Shown here one piece after another: positions 9,468 through 18,353 of a stretch of DNA of 64,000 nucleotides; position 1 is the first letter of the stretch, and each line of letters starts with the position of its first letter. The translations under genes were made by a program, and so were the position numbers. Source of the DNA: Mesorhizobium sp. Root552 (GTDB taxonomy: Bacteria > Pseudomonadota > Alphaproteobacteria > Rhizobiales > Rhizobiaceae); the NCBI RefSeq assembly GCF_001427285.1, contig NZ_LMFV01000023.1, positions 251,478 through 315,477 of the forward strand. Direction: 5' to 3'. Below the pieces are notes generated by a model. That model saw nothing but the letters and a program-made list of their open reading frames with translations. It made no database searches and was not told where the DNA came from.

Positions 9468-10280
9468 ATGCAGACAGGAAAACCTCAGTCGAGTGAACAG
9501 GCCGAAGCAAAGGGGGCCGTCTCATTGGTTCCCGCGGTCGAACGCGCGGCCGCCATTTTGCAATATCTTCAGGAAAACGCGATCCCGACGCAGTGCACGG
9601 TTACAAAGATTGCCAAGGCGATCGATGTCCACAAAAGCAGTTGCAGCTACATTTTGCGAACCCTGGAGTTCTCCAACCTGGTCGAATACGACCCCACGAC
9701 GAAAGCGTACTCGCTGGGCTCCTCGTTGATAGTGCTGGGAGCCACCGCCGCGCAGCGCCGCGATATCCTGATGATCGGACAGCGGCCGATCGAGGCGCTG
9801 GTGCAGGAAACGGGCCTGACCTGCCTGACCTTCACCCAATTGGCCAACAAGAGCTTCCTGATCATCGCAAAGACGGACAGTCCGCGCGAAATCAAGGTCA
9901 CGATCGACATCGGCAAATACTTCGCGGCCGGAACGCCTGCGCTGTCGCGCGTGGCAATGGCAAGCATGAGCCAAGCCGATGTCGATGACTATATCGCGAC
10001 CCACTGCCAGACGAAATTCACGGCGCTGACCAAGACCGACCGCGAGACGATCCTCCAGGAGATCGGGCAGGTGCGCGAAAATGGATATGCGCTGAGCGTG
10101 GGCGAGTATTATGCCGGAAATACAGTTGCCGTAGCGCCGGTTTTCTCACCGAACGACGACGTGTGCCGGGGCATTTGTCTGATTGGCTTTACGTCGCAGG
10201 TGCCAGCCGAGGATATGCCGCTTCTCGGCGAAAAGGTGCGGGCGACCGCCCACGCGATCACGCAAGGCCTTGGCGGATAA
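9468..10280 (+). CDS. IclR-family transcriptional regulator
   Basis: 270-residue IclR-type regulator. An N-terminal winged helix-turn-helix (about residues 20-85, with AVERAAAILQYLQ and the recognition region around VHKSSCSYILRTLE) precedes the effector-binding domain, which ends with the typical AVAPVFSPND and ICLIGFTS segments. Members sense aromatic or central-metabolite acids and often control a divergent catabolic operon. Here it is divergent from the Rieske/cupin/MFS operon, and the palindrome at 9067-9086 is its likely site. The start codon lacks a strong ribosome site. Confidence 0.9.
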   Translation: MQTGKPQSSEQAEAKGAVSLVPAVERAAAILQYLQENAIPTQCTVTKIAKAIDVHKSSCSYILRTLEFSNLVEYDPTTKAYSLGSSLIVLGATAAQRRDILMIGQRPIEALVQETGLTCLTFTQLANKSFLIIAKTDSPREIKVTIDIGKYFAAGTPALSRVAMASMSQADVDDYIATHCQTKFTALTKTDRETILQEIGQVRENGYALSVGEYYAGNTVAVAPVFSPNDDVCRGICLIGFTSQVPAEDMPLLGEKVRATAHAITQGLGG

Positions 10281-10317
10281 AGCCGGGCTGCTGCAATGGC
10301 CGAGGCTCAACCCGGCT
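10281..10317. terminator. Possible bidirectional hairpin between convergent genes
   Basis: agccggg (10281-10287) pairs with cccggct (10311-10317) directly after the IclR stop and across the stop of the convergent Crp/Fnr gene. There is no clear T-run and the loop is 23 bases, so this is a weak call. Confidence 0.3.
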
Positions 10318-11032
10318 TGAGGTGGTCCATATAGGTGAAGTCGAAATCCGTGAGCTGGGCGAGCCGGTCCCGGTCGAGGAAGGTGACCACGCCGTCCCGG
10401 AAAAGAAGAAGGTCGGATTCGCGAAGGTGCCGCAATACGCGGTTGAGATGGATGGCGGTGATGCCGACGGCATCGGCGACGATGCTTTGCGAAAGCGGAC
10501 ATCGGTAGGTGGTTGCCGAGCCGAGCCCGATCAGTTCCATCCTCGCGCCGAGTTCGAGCAGGAAGTGGGCGGTGCGTGCCATGGCGTCGCGCTTGCCGAC
10601 GCAGACGAGGTGCTCCGTCACCATCGCTTCGTCCCGCGACGCCGCCCACAAAAGCGTCATGATCAGTCGCGGCGTCAGGCGAAACGCTTCCCATAGCCGG
10701 TCGGTGTTGATCTTGCTGACCTCGACATTGGTCAGCGCCACGACGCTTTGGTCGGAGTTTCGCAACAAAAGGCTGCGCAGGCCGATGAAGTCGCCCGGTA
10801 TCTCGATCTCGACGATCTGGCGCGCGCCATCACGCAATCGTTTATAGGCACAGGTCCATCCGTCGTGCAGGATATACGCCGCGTGCTGCTGTTGCCCCTC
10901 ATAGATGAGTTCCTTGCCCGCAGCGACAAAGGTGCGCGCGCCTTGCAGCGTTTCGAGCATAGCCGCCTCCTGGGGACCAAGCGTCGTATACGCCCCCAAT
11001 TTGCGGAAAATGGCATCCGTGCGAGCTACCAT
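10307..11032 (-). CDS. Crp/Fnr-family transcriptional regulator
   Basis: 241-residue regulator with an N-terminal cyclic-nucleotide-binding-type beta-roll (about residues 20-135, including IPGDFIGLRSLLL) and a C-terminal Crp-type winged helix (SQSIVADAVGITAIHLNRVL, about 180-199). No Fnr-style N-terminal cysteine cluster is present, so oxygen sensing by an iron-sulfur cluster is unlikely. The ATG at 11032 is chosen; a GGAG is 12 bases upstream, and a TTG at 11050 is in frame. A short palindrome about 100 bases upstream (11138-11161) could be an autoregulatory site. Its targets are unknown. Confidence 0.85.
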   Translation of the reverse strand: MVARTDAIFRKLGAYTTLGPQEAAMLETLQGARTFVAAGKELIYEGQQQHAAYILHDGWTCAYKRLRDGARQIVEIEIPGDFIGLRSLLLRNSDQSVVALTNVEVSKINTDRLWEAFRLTPRLIMTLLWAASRDEAMVTEHLVCVGKRDAMARTAHFLLELGARMELIGLGSATTYRCPLSQSIVADAVGITAIHLNRVLRHLRESDLLLFRDGVVTFLDRDRLAQLTDFDFTYMDHLKPG

Positions 11033-11050
11033 GTTGCAGGCAGGCTCCAA

Positions 11051-11811
11051 TCTGTGGTTGTGATCACTAGCTGCAATCTGGATTATAGTACCCTAATTAA
11101 GCATGAAGCACTAATTTAAGTTAATATCGAATGTGCAAATAGCCTTGAAATTCAAGCTATTCAATATTCGCGTAAGTCTTGCACAAGCTTCATGGATGGT
11201 TTTTCGAAGGTTGCAGGCGAAAATTCTTTACGCGGTGGATTTCGCAGGGGTGCCCGGCGAGCGTTCCTCGATCCTTGCTGAATAGGGCGCATACATCGGA
11301 ATGCGTAGGGCCGCAGCCCAAAAATCACCCCGGCTTTTATTTCGGAAACCACAGTAAGTCCGCCCGAAGTGTCCGCGACTGACACTATTCGGAAAAATAT
11401 GATCGGAACGGACAATTTTAACGGATCGATATATTCGGAAGGAAACTTGAGGGCCGCTGTTTATCTGATTCGCGATTCGGGCCAGGAATCAAGGTCTGCG
11501 GAATCTCCAGGGCACCTCCCGGGTCAGGCGCAGGGCCACAGGCAAGACGATATACTCGATTCCTGAGTTTATGCACGGCCATGATCGGCGGAAATATTCG
11601 CCTAGGTTTCAAATTGTTAGTCAGAGAATGATTGAGTATGGTAATTTAGCTCGCATTTTATTAGAATAATATGTGTAAAGTTTATAAATTAACCAACTAA
11701 GCCGATCGGATATGAGATATTGGGGAAAAAGATCATAAATTTAAAACTTCGTTAACCTAAATTAATGACTAGTACAATCTTTTTATCTATTCCAGTCTGG
11801 TGCAATAGTCC
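11051..11811. other. Long AT-rich non-coding stretch
   Basis: About 760 bases with no supported gene. The frames at 11369-11566 and 11161-11415 have no ribosome site and no recognisable protein pattern. Two blocks (11070-11180 and 11600-11790) are far richer in A and T than the flanks and probably carry promoters for the Crp/Fnr gene (leftward) and the LuxR-type gene (rightward). An unannotated small RNA is possible but nothing specific supports one. Confidence 0.45.
11138..11161. promoter_or_regulatory. Palindrome upstream of the Crp/Fnr gene
   Basis: aatag...ctatt flank the 13-base palindrome cttgaaattcaag (11144-11156), with one bulged C between left arms. It resembles a dimer binding site. 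The TTGA/TCAA half-sites are three bases closer than in a classical Fnr/FixK box, so that identity is not claimed. Confidence 0.4.
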
Positions 11812-11940
11812 GCGAAACCGAGTTTGGATCCCTGTGGGACAGGGTGGCGCCATTGGCAGATGCCAAGGGCGGCTGGTGTTCGGGGAAGCGGTGGGGAAGG
11901 CGGCCTGCGGCCTTGGTGCCGTAGGGAAAGGAGCTACGTG
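11812..11940 (+). promoter_or_regulatory. GC-rich structured leader of the LuxR-type gene
   Basis: Directly upstream of the regulator, base composition flips from very AT-rich to GC-rich and several hairpins are visible: ccctgt/acaggg near 11831-11845, and aagg...cctt around ggcctgcggcc near 11897-11914. The leader ends in the ribosome site aaggag (11928-11933). I recognise no known riboswitch. It may be a structured 5' untranslated region. Confidence 0.4.
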
Positions 11941-11942
11941 TC

Positions 11943-12758
11943 ATGACACTTATGGGAGAAATGAACGTTAATCATACCCAGTTCGACTTTCAGCAGCAGT
12001 CTGTCAGACCTGACGATGGCGACAGCGTTGCGGATATGTCGGCATTGCCTGCCAAGTTCGTGGTGATGATCGATTCCAGGGCGCTCGGCCGCGAGTGCTT
12101 CGTACAGAGTGTGGCGGCCCAGAAGTCGGGCATGAATGTGCTTGCCTTTGCGTCGATCGAAGAATGGAAGATGCAGAGGCTGCACCACCCGTCGGCTTCC
12201 GCCATCCTTGTCAATGTCGGCAGCCGTAAGATCACGGAACCGTCCGTGGCCGACGAGATAAGGAACCTCTCGGCGGAACTTGAGGGCGTACCGGTCATCG
12301 TTCTGGCTGACGGCGACGAACTGCCGCAAATCGTCAAGGCATTGGAATGCGGTGCGCGCGGCTACATTCCGTCGTCGGTAAACATCCAGGTTTGCATCGA
12401 GGCGATCGGGCTGGCGCTTGCCGGCGGCGTGTTCGTCCCGGCAAGCAGCGTGATGGCAATGCGCCAGATGTTGGAATCCGGCGCCGAGCCTGCACGTCCG
12501 ATGGCTGGAATGTTCACCTCGCGGCAGACCGAAGTGGTCGAAGCGCTGCGTCGTGGCAAGGCCAACAAGATCATCGCCTACGAACTCAACCTTCGCGAAA
12601 GCACGGTCAAGGTTCATATCCGCAACATCATGAAGAAGCTCAAGGCCACCAACAGGACCGAAGTTGCCTTCAAGATCAATGATTTGTTCCCGGGCGATTT
12701 CGTCGTGCCGTCGCACAGCATCCACGCTGGCGCCCGCATGCCGGTCATTCATTCGTGA
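11943..12758 (+). CDS. LuxR-type regulator with degenerate receiver domain
   Basis: 271 residues: an unstructured N-terminus (1-37), a receiver-like domain (38-162), and a C-terminal LuxR/FixJ helix-turn-helix (191-246, SRQTEVVEALRRGKANKIIA and VKVHIRNIMKKL). The receiver lacks the usual chemistry: the acidic pair is reduced to Asp44, the phospho-acceptor position reads Asn91 (ILVNVGS), and the Thr and Lys switch positions are not Thr or Lys. It should act without phosphorylation, perhaps through a ligand or partner. The ATG at 11943 has AAGGAG nine bases upstream. It borders the EPS locus; a similar regulator lies at the other end (39832-40608). Confidence 0.88.
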   Translation: MTLMGEMNVNHTQFDFQQQSVRPDDGDSVADMSALPAKFVVMIDSRALGRECFVQSVAAQKSGMNVLAFASIEEWKMQRLHHPSASAILVNVGSRKITEPSVADEIRNLSAELEGVPVIVLADGDELPQIVKALECGARGYIPSSVNIQVCIEAIGLALAGGVFVPASSVMAMRQMLESGAEPARPMAGMFTSRQTEVVEALRRGKANKIIAYELNLRESTVKVHIRNIMKKLKATNRTEVAFKINDLFPGDFVVPSHSIHAGARMPVIHS

Positions 12759-12793
12759 CCAAGAGAGCTTAGGCCTCATTTCTGACCGAGGCC

Positions 12794-12827
12794 GGGCCGC
12801 CATGCTTAGCATTGGCGGCCCGTTTTT
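12794..12827 (+). terminator. Rho-independent terminator of the LuxR-type gene
   Basis: gggccgcca (12794-12802) pairs perfectly with tggcggccc (12813-12821) across a short loop and is followed at once by gttttt. This is a strong intrinsic terminator for plus-strand transcription, 36 bases after the stop. Confidence 0.9.
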
Positions 12828-12860
12828 ATGGGTCGGTTCCCCGTTTTTATGGCTCGGTTC
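12820..12860. repeat. 21-base tandem duplication
   Basis: A 20-base unit beginning ccgtttttatgg occurs at 12820-12839 and again at 12841-12860 with one base difference. It duplicates the T-run of the terminator, most likely by replication slippage. Confidence 0.75.
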
Positions 12861-12885
12861 TTTGTGAGGGCGCGAAATCCCGGAT

Positions 12886-13569
12886 TCACAGGCCGGTGCC
12901 GCGAAACACCACCCCGACGGTCTGGAAGATGATCTGCAGATCAGTTCCAAACGACATGATGCGCGCGTAGCGCGTGTCATGCAGGGCGCGTTCCGTGAAG
13001 GTGCAGTTGTTGCGGTCGCTGACCTGCCAAAGGCCTGTCAGGCCGGGGCGAAGCTCGAAATAGGCCGTGCCTGGATATTGCGAGCGCTGGTCGAGGCACA
13101 TCGGGCGCGGCCCGACAAGCGACATCTGCCCCAGGAACACGTTGAACAGCTGCGGCAGCTCGTCCAGAGAATACTTGCGCAGGAACTGGCCTACCCTGGT
13201 AATGCGGGGATCCTGCCTGAGCTTCTGATTGAGGTCCCATTCGATTCGCGCCGCCGGATTGGCCTTCAGATATTGCTCCAGCTTGGCCTCTGCATCCGGC
13301 ACCATCGTGCGCAGCTTCCAAAGCTTGAAAGCCTTTCCGTTCCGGCCGACGCGTGGCTGAGCGTAAAACGCCTTGCCGCCGTCGAGCTTGACCAGCAGCG
13401 CCATGGCGCCGACCAGGCCGAGCGCGACTGGCGCCACGGCCACGGTGGCCGCGACATCGAAGCCGCGCTTGAAACCGAAATAGATTTGACGAGACCATGG
13501 CTTTCGATTGCCTTCCGGCAAGTCGAACGGCAGGCCATGGATGTGCGTTCTGGAATATTCTTCCAGCAT
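12886..13569 (-). CDS. ExoY-like undecaprenyl-phosphate sugar phosphotransferase
   Basis: 227-residue bacterial sugar transferase of the polyisoprenyl-phosphate hexose-1-phosphate family, like ExoY. One hydrophobic segment (about 35-60) anchors it in the inner membrane. Family motifs follow: [30 protein letters not shown] and [11 protein letters not shown]. It transfers the first sugar phosphate onto undecaprenyl phosphate and so starts the EPS repeat unit. Length matches short ExoY-type enzymes rather than long WbaP forms. It is monocistronic, convergent with the LuxR-type gene, with an AT-rich upstream region. Confidence 0.9.
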   Translation of the reverse strand: MLEEYSRTHIHGLPFDLPEGNRKPWSRQIYFGFKRGFDVAATVAVAPVALGLVGAMALLVKLDGGKAFYAQPRVGRNGKAFKLWKLRTMVPDAEAKLEQYLKANPAARIEWDLNQKLRQDPRITRVGQFLRKYSLDELPQLFNVFLGQMSLVGPRPMCLDQRSQYPGTAYFELRPGLTGLWQVSDRNNCTFTERALHDTRYARIMSFGTDLQIIFQTVGVVFRGTGL

Positions 13570-14067
13570 AGACTGCCCCGCCCAATGATACGTGCTTCCG
13601 GCGTCCGAACGCCAAAGCCAAGCCCAAGTGAACGTCTTCAGGAGGGAGCAAGTCCGTCACGGAATAGTTCACATTAATAAAAGCTTAACCAGTTATAATT
13701 TTTGGCAGCAATGCATCGACTTTAGACAGTTCGATCTAGATACAGAAAGTAGTCTTTCCGCACTTGCAAAATTCTTCTTGAGCAACGTGTGATTCGGCAG
13801 GGGTAACGCCGGAAATTTCAGCTTTTTTCTAAGCCGATAAGGGAATCTCCAGCGGGTTTTTGTTTTCCCGCGAGGCCGGATGACCAACCTTCTCTCAAAC
13901 TGCACTTGTTCAAAGTGTGCAGGAGGTATCTCCGATCGATAGATATCCTATGCGAATGGAGAATGTTGCGGTGCAGCGCGCATCAAAAAGGATGAGGCTT
14001 TTGGCGTAAGGCTACACGCAAGGCGTAGGCCGAATGAAGCGCAATGGTCCATCGGGTGTAAAACTGG
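13570..14067. other. Gene-free region upstream of the exoY-like gene
   Basis: About 500 bases. The part next to the exoY-like gene (13670-13800) is AT-rich and probably holds its promoter. A gcggg/cccgc hairpin with a T-rich loop lies near 13851-13872, and ggcgta is repeated near 14004 and 14023. No gene is supported. Confidence 0.4.
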
Positions 14068-14988
14068 TCAGGACTTTTCCCTGTTCCAGGTTCCGACCAC
14101 TGCGGCGCTGTTGTCTTTAAGCGCAAGGCCGAACATGCGCCTGGCCCGGTAGAGGCGGATACGGGTCAGGCAGACCAGCGCCAGCCATCGGGCGCGCAAG
14201 CCGCCGATACGGCTAGATCGTATGATTGAGATGGCTCCGGGCAATGGCGACACCGCAAGCGCCGCTGCGGTGGCGAGCCAGCGGGCCATGGCCTTGCTGC
14301 TGCCGACATTGTGGAATTCGTGCGCGACGTGCCTGTCCCATCGCCTTGCCAGTTCCGCGAAAGACTTGCACGAGTTCGTGAGCACCTTGGCTTGCGGCAG
14401 ATAGGCGATCTTGAAGCCCATGGCGGTTGCCCGTTGCCCCCACTCGGTGTCTTCCATGGTGGCGATGCCGCCGAATGGTCCAACGGCGCGAAAAACGGAC
14501 GCCCTGACCGCCATGTTGCCTGTCGCCGCAAACCCGTATTTCTGGACATAGTCACGGGCGCGATAACTGTAGATGCTTTCATAGGCCTCGACGCCCGTCA
14601 GCCTGGCTGGGTCGGCCGGCAGGATGCCGATGTCGCCGCCTAGAAAGCCGGTGTCGGGGTTTTGCTCCAGATGCTCGACGATGGAGCGCACCCAGCCGGG
14701 GCACGCGACGCAGTCGGCATCGATGAAGGCGATCAGCTCGGCTTGCGCCATGCCCGCGCCGAAGTTGCGCGCCGGCCCAGGCCCCGGTGTCGCCTCCCGG
14801 TGCAGATGCACATTCGGCAGTCCGGCGCAGGCTTGCGTGGGCAGTTGTGCGGAACCGTTGTCCACCACGATGATTTCGAAGTCGATCCCGTCCCGCCGTT
14901 GTTCAACGAGCGAAAGCAGGCAGCGACGCAGGTCATGCGGCTCATTGAGATGCGGGATGACGACGCTCAATCGAGGAGGCGAATCCAT
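14068..14988 (-). CDS. Family 2 glycosyltransferase
   Basis: 306-residue GT-A fold glycosyltransferase. The N-terminus LSVVIPHLNEPHDLRRCL is typical; the metal-binding DxD is in IDADC near residue 95, and the acceptor-side MEDTEWG is near 187. A C-terminal hydrophobic stretch (around 245-262) may associate with the membrane. It probably adds one sugar to the lipid-linked repeat unit on the cytosolic face. The ATG at 14988 is preferred because AGGAAA precedes it; the frame continues to 15075 without a better start. Confidence 0.87.
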   Translation of the reverse strand: MDSPPRLSVVIPHLNEPHDLRRCLLSLVEQRRDGIDFEIIVVDNGSAQLPTQACAGLPNVHLHREATPGPGPARNFGAGMAQAELIAFIDADCVACPGWVRSIVEHLEQNPDTGFLGGDIGILPADPARLTGVEAYESIYSYRARDYVQKYGFAATGNMAVRASVFRAVGPFGGIATMEDTEWGQRATAMGFKIAYLPQAKVLTNSCKSFAELARRWDRHVAHEFHNVGSSKAMARWLATAAALAVSPLPGAISIIRSSRIGGLRARWLALVCLTRIRLYRARRMFGLALKDNSAAVVGTWNREKS

Positions 14989-15221
14989 GGCATTTCCTGT
15001 CGACAGGTCGGCGCGGTGCCGCAACTCCGGCAAGCGTCGCGCGCATGAAGACTTTTGATAGCAAGCATCGGCCAAGCTTACGCATAAGCTTTATGGAGTA
15101 AGATGAATCGCACGCAACCGGCGCTGCGATAGCCGAATGACCAGATGGAAAAGCCCCCGGGATAGGTCAGTATCGCTTTTGAAGCTGATGCGCCGGGCGC
15201 GTCGACGCAACGGAGAAGATC

Positions 15222-15611
15222 ATGGCCTTGTTCGGATTCAGGGTTCGCAGCGCCGATCGGGACAGTGCAGGCGACGCCGCGCGCATGCAGCGCCTTGCCG
15301 ACACGCTGTCTGCACTCGTCGCGGAAATCGAGCGCGAACGGTCCGGCCTCAAGGCAAGGCGCGAACAGGCTGCCGAAAACGCCGCCTTCTCGATGGCGGC
15401 ATTCGAAGACGACGGTGCCGATCATTTGTCGGGGAAGGTGGATGGCCTGACAAGTTCGATGTCCAGATATTCCGACCGAATCGCCGTACTGCAGGCGCAG
15501 GCTGACTTCGTCGAGGGGCTGCTGGAAGACATTGCGCTCTTCACCCGCGAATATGGAATCGAGATACATGGCCCGGCAGCCGCGCTGCATCGCACGGGAA
15601 GCGGTTATTGA
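15222..15611 (+). CDS. Small coiled-coil protein of unknown function
   Basis: 129 residues with no recognised domain. It is predominantly helical, with heptad-like patterns around 20-60 and 75-105 (for example LSALVAEIERERSGLKARRE), and no signal peptide or membrane segment. ggag precedes the ATG at suitable spacing, supporting a real gene. It lies upstream of the co-polymerase gene on the same strand, 177 bases apart, so it may act with the EPS assembly complex; that is inference from position. Confidence 0.65.
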   Translation: MALFGFRVRSADRDSAGDAARMQRLADTLSALVAEIERERSGLKARREQAAENAAFSMAAFEDDGADHLSGKVDGLTSSMSRYSDRIAVLQAQADFVEGLLEDIALFTREYGIEIHGPAAALHRTGSGY

Positions 15612-15788
15612 AGCTGCGACCTAGACCCTTTTGTATAGCCCGAGGTGACAGGCTGTCCCGCAAAAGGATTAGGCCTGTTGGCCGTTGCTGACACCCTTAG
15701 CACCTATCAGCGGTCTATCGCCTGCTAGGCTGAAACTCGAAAATGCACGGGCTGGCATGAGTGCCGGTTTACAGTTGTTGGGCCTGCC

Positions 15789-17336
15789 ATGGGTGATATC
15801 GATATCCGTTTTTATCTCTCGCTGCTTTTGCGGCGGCTGCCACAGGTGGCGGCGATCATCGCCGTCTGCACCGTCGGTGGCATAGCGGTTGCCCTGTTGG
15901 TGCCGCCGCTCTATCGCGCAAGCGCGAAGATACTTGTCGAGGCTCCGCAGATCCCCACGGAAATGGCTCGGTCTACCGTGCCCATCAGTGCGGTTGAGCA
16001 GTTCGAAGTCATCCAGCAGGAGGTAACGACCCAGGAAAAGCTGCAGGATATGGCCAAGCGGCTCGACGTCTATGGCAGCGACATCGCCAAGATGTCGGCG
16101 ACCGACATAGCCGACAACATGCGCGACCGCCTCCATTTCGAACAGGTCCAACTGGAAACGCAAGGGAGGGGCGAAGGTGCCACCGTATTTGCCATTTCCT
16201 TCGATGCCAAGGACCCGCAGCTTGCCGCGAGCGTAGTCAATGATCTGGTCGACCGTGTCGTTGACAAGAACCTCAGCCTGCGCACAGGCCGGGCTGGTGA
16301 AACGATGAAGTTCTTCGACCAGGAGGTCGACAGGCTGGGCAAGGAACTGAGCGGACTGGAAGCCGAAATCCTGCAATTCAAGAATGCCAACAAGGATGCG
16401 CTTCCCGACAGCCTGGATTTCCGGCGCAGTCAGCAAAGCGGCCTGCAGGACAGGCTGTCCCAGTTGGAGCGGGAAGAGGCCGGCCTGCGCAGCCGGCGAA
16501 ACAATCTCGTCCAGCTCTTCCAGAATACCGGGCAGTTGGCGGCCACGGGGCCGCTGAGCCCCGAGCAGCAAATGCTCCAGGACATGAACAGGGCGCTTGC
16601 CGATCAGCTCAGCATCTTTTCCGAAACCAGCCCGAACATCGTGGCGTTGCGCAAGCGCATAGCGGCCCTTCAGGAGCAGATCACCAATTCGGGCGGGGCC
16701 AACAAGAAGGCGGGTCCTACCGAACTCGACCTGCAACTTTCGGATATTGACGAGCGGCTGCTCTATATCACCGAGGAGAAGGCATCCATTGCCGAAAACC
16801 TCGCCAAGCTGACGAAAACGATTGCCGCGACGCCGGGCAACGACACCAAGCTCAGCGCGCTCGAGCGCACGCGTAACAACATCCAGGCCCAATACAATTC
16901 CGCCACCGCCCTTCAGGCCCAGGCATCGACGGGCGAGCAGATCGAAGCGCGCTCCAAGGGCGGCCGTTTTTCGGTGGTGGAACCTGCCGTCGCCCCGGAA
17001 AAGCCGATCCGGCCAAACAAGCTGCGCATAGTGGCCACAAGCATTCTGGCCGGCATAGGCGGCGGGCTTGGCCTGGTATTGATGCTTGAACTGCTCAACA
17101 AGACCGTGCGTCGCCCGTCTGAACTCGCAGAACTGCTGGAGACCCAGCCGCTGGCCACCATTCCCTATATTCTCAGCCCCGAGGAGAAGCGGTCGAAATT
17201 CCGGCGGCTGCGATTGGGCATGGCCTTGACCGGCAGCATCGCCGTTGCGGCCCTGCTTGGCGTCGGGGCTTCTGAAATTGCCGCTCCCGGTCCTCAAAAT
17301 ACGGCCCTCGGCCTCTTTGCCGACGGGACCCTCTGA
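15789..17336 (+). CDS. Wzz/GumC-type polysaccharide co-polymerase
   Basis: 515-residue chain-length determinant. A first transmembrane helix lies at about 17-38; a long periplasmic region with coiled coil spans about 150-400; the proline-rich PEKPIRPNK (about 413-421) leads into the second helix at about 425-446. A further hydrophobic segment near 478-495 extends the C-terminus. There is no kinase domain; that function is in the next gene, one base away, so this is a split Wzc. It should govern EPS chain length with polymerase and export protein. Confidence 0.9.
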   Translation: MGDIDIRFYLSLLLRRLPQVAAIIAVCTVGGIAVALLVPPLYRASAKILVEAPQIPTEMARSTVPISAVEQFEVIQQEVTTQEKLQDMAKRLDVYGSDIAKMSATDIADNMRDRLHFEQVQLETQGRGEGATVFAISFDAKDPQLAASVVNDLVDRVVDKNLSLRTGRAGETMKFFDQEVDRLGKELSGLEAEILQFKNANKDALPDSLDFRRSQQSGLQDRLSQLEREEAGLRSRRNNLVQLFQNTGQLAATGPLSPEQQMLQDMNRALADQLSIFSETSPNIVALRKRIAALQEQITNSGGANKKAGPTELDLQLSDIDERLLYITEEKASIAENLAKLTKTIAATPGNDTKLSALERTRNNIQAQYNSATALQAQASTGEQIEARSKGGRFSVVEPAVAPEKPIRPNKLRIVATSILAGIGGGLGLVLMLELLNKTVRRPSELAELLETQPLATIPYILSPEEKRSKFRRLRLGMALTGSIAVAALLGVGASEIAAPGPQNTALGLFADGTL

Positions 17337-17337
17337 C

Positions 17338-18342
17338 GTGACACGAAAGCAGGAAGGTAAAAGGGCCGTGCTGGAAGGTACAAAAGCTGAAGGTATGGAG
17401 CTGATCCAGGCCGCGCTGGTCAAGGCAAAGGCCCAGCAACAGATACCCGCGCCTGCGAAGAAGAGGGCAGGCAGGCGGCCGCCGGTGCCGTTTGCGCCCG
17501 TGCCCCAGCAGATTTCCGTGCCGTCGCAAAAGAAGCCGGCAAAAAAACACAAGACCAACGGCAAGGCGCAGCCGATGCCGTCCGCCCCTCTCCCCGTTGA
17601 AGCGCTGGCGCGCCCCGCGCTTTTGCCCGCCGCATCTCCGGCATCGGTTTGGGACAGCCTGCAAATAGGAAGGCCGGACCCTTGGCGTATCGAGCAGGGC
17701 CGTCTGGTCACCGTTGGCCGCACCGATCCCGCACATGTCGCGTTCGACATCCTGCGCACCAAGGTCATGCACGTGATGCGCGAGAATGACTGGAAATCCC
17801 TGATGATCACGTCGCCAACGGCACGCTGCGGCAAGACGGTCGTGGGGCTGAACCTTGCCTTCTCGCTCGCCAACCAGAAGGATTGCCGCACGGCGCTGGT
17901 GGACCTCGACCTGCGCCGGCCGCAGGTGGCAGAGGTGCTGGGCGTCAAGGCGCCGCCTTCCATGGAAGAGTTCCTGAAGGGCAACATCACGGTCGAGAAC
18001 ATGTTTTCGCGCTACGGCGAAAACCTTGCCGTCGCCGCCAACAATCGCCCCGTGCGCATGGCTGCGGAGTTGCTGCAAAGCCCCGAGGCGGCGCATGCTG
18101 TATCGTCGGTGCGCCAGAAGCTTGCAGCCGATATCGTCATCTTCGACCTGCCGCCGATGCTGGCCAACGACGATGTCATGGGGTTCCTGCCCAATGTCGA
18201 TTGCGCCATCCTCGTCGTCGCGGCCGAGGAAAGCACGGTCTCGGAAGTCGATCTGTGCGAACGCGAATTGTCGGAAAAAACCAATCTGCTCGGCACCGTG
18301 CTCAACAAGTGTCGCTACGCGCCTGAAAAGTACGGGTACTGA
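17338..18342 (+). CDS. CpsD/CapB-type BY-kinase (EPS ATPase)
   Basis: 334-residue cytosolic tyrosine autokinase partner of the co-polymerase. Residues 1-110 are a basic, proline-rich linker. The P-loop (about 159-168) reads SPTARCGKT, unlike the usual glycine-rich form but keeping GKT. The Walker A' motif ALVDLDLRRP is at 186-195, and Walker B is in IVIFDLPP. The C-terminus has a short tyrosine set (CRYAPEKYGY; Tyr327, 332, 334) that could be autophosphorylated. The start is GTG 17338, one base after the previous stop; the longer open frame overlaps that gene. Confidence 0.88.
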   Translation: MTRKQEGKRAVLEGTKAEGMELIQAALVKAKAQQQIPAPAKKRAGRRPPVPFAPVPQQISVPSQKKPAKKHKTNGKAQPMPSAPLPVEALARPALLPAASPASVWDSLQIGRPDPWRIEQGRLVTVGRTDPAHVAFDILRTKVMHVMRENDWKSLMITSPTARCGKTVVGLNLAFSLANQKDCRTALVDLDLRRPQVAEVLGVKAPPSMEEFLKGNITVENMFSRYGENLAVAANNRPVRMAAELLQSPEAAHAVSSVRQKLAADIVIFDLPPMLANDDVMGFLPNVDCAILVVAAEESTVSEVDLCERELSEKTNLLGTVLNKCRYAPEKYGY

Positions 18343-18353
18343 CTGGAGTGACC

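Noticed and set aside
11144..11156. Fnr/FixK anaerobox
   Set aside because: The TTGA and TCAA half-sites are separated by three bases instead of the six expected, so it is listed only as a palindrome.
11369..11566. Small open frame in the AT-rich region
   Set aside because: No ribosome site and no recognisable composition; left as non-coding.
12820..12860. Regulatory iteron or binding-site array
   Set aside because: Only two copies, directly duplicating the T-run of a terminator; slippage explains it.
15669..18002. 777-residue open frame antisense to the EPS co-polymerase and kinase genes
   Set aside because: Long antisense frames are expected in GC-rich DNA; the sense strand has clear families, and the antisense protein has low-complexity residue patterns and no ribosome site.
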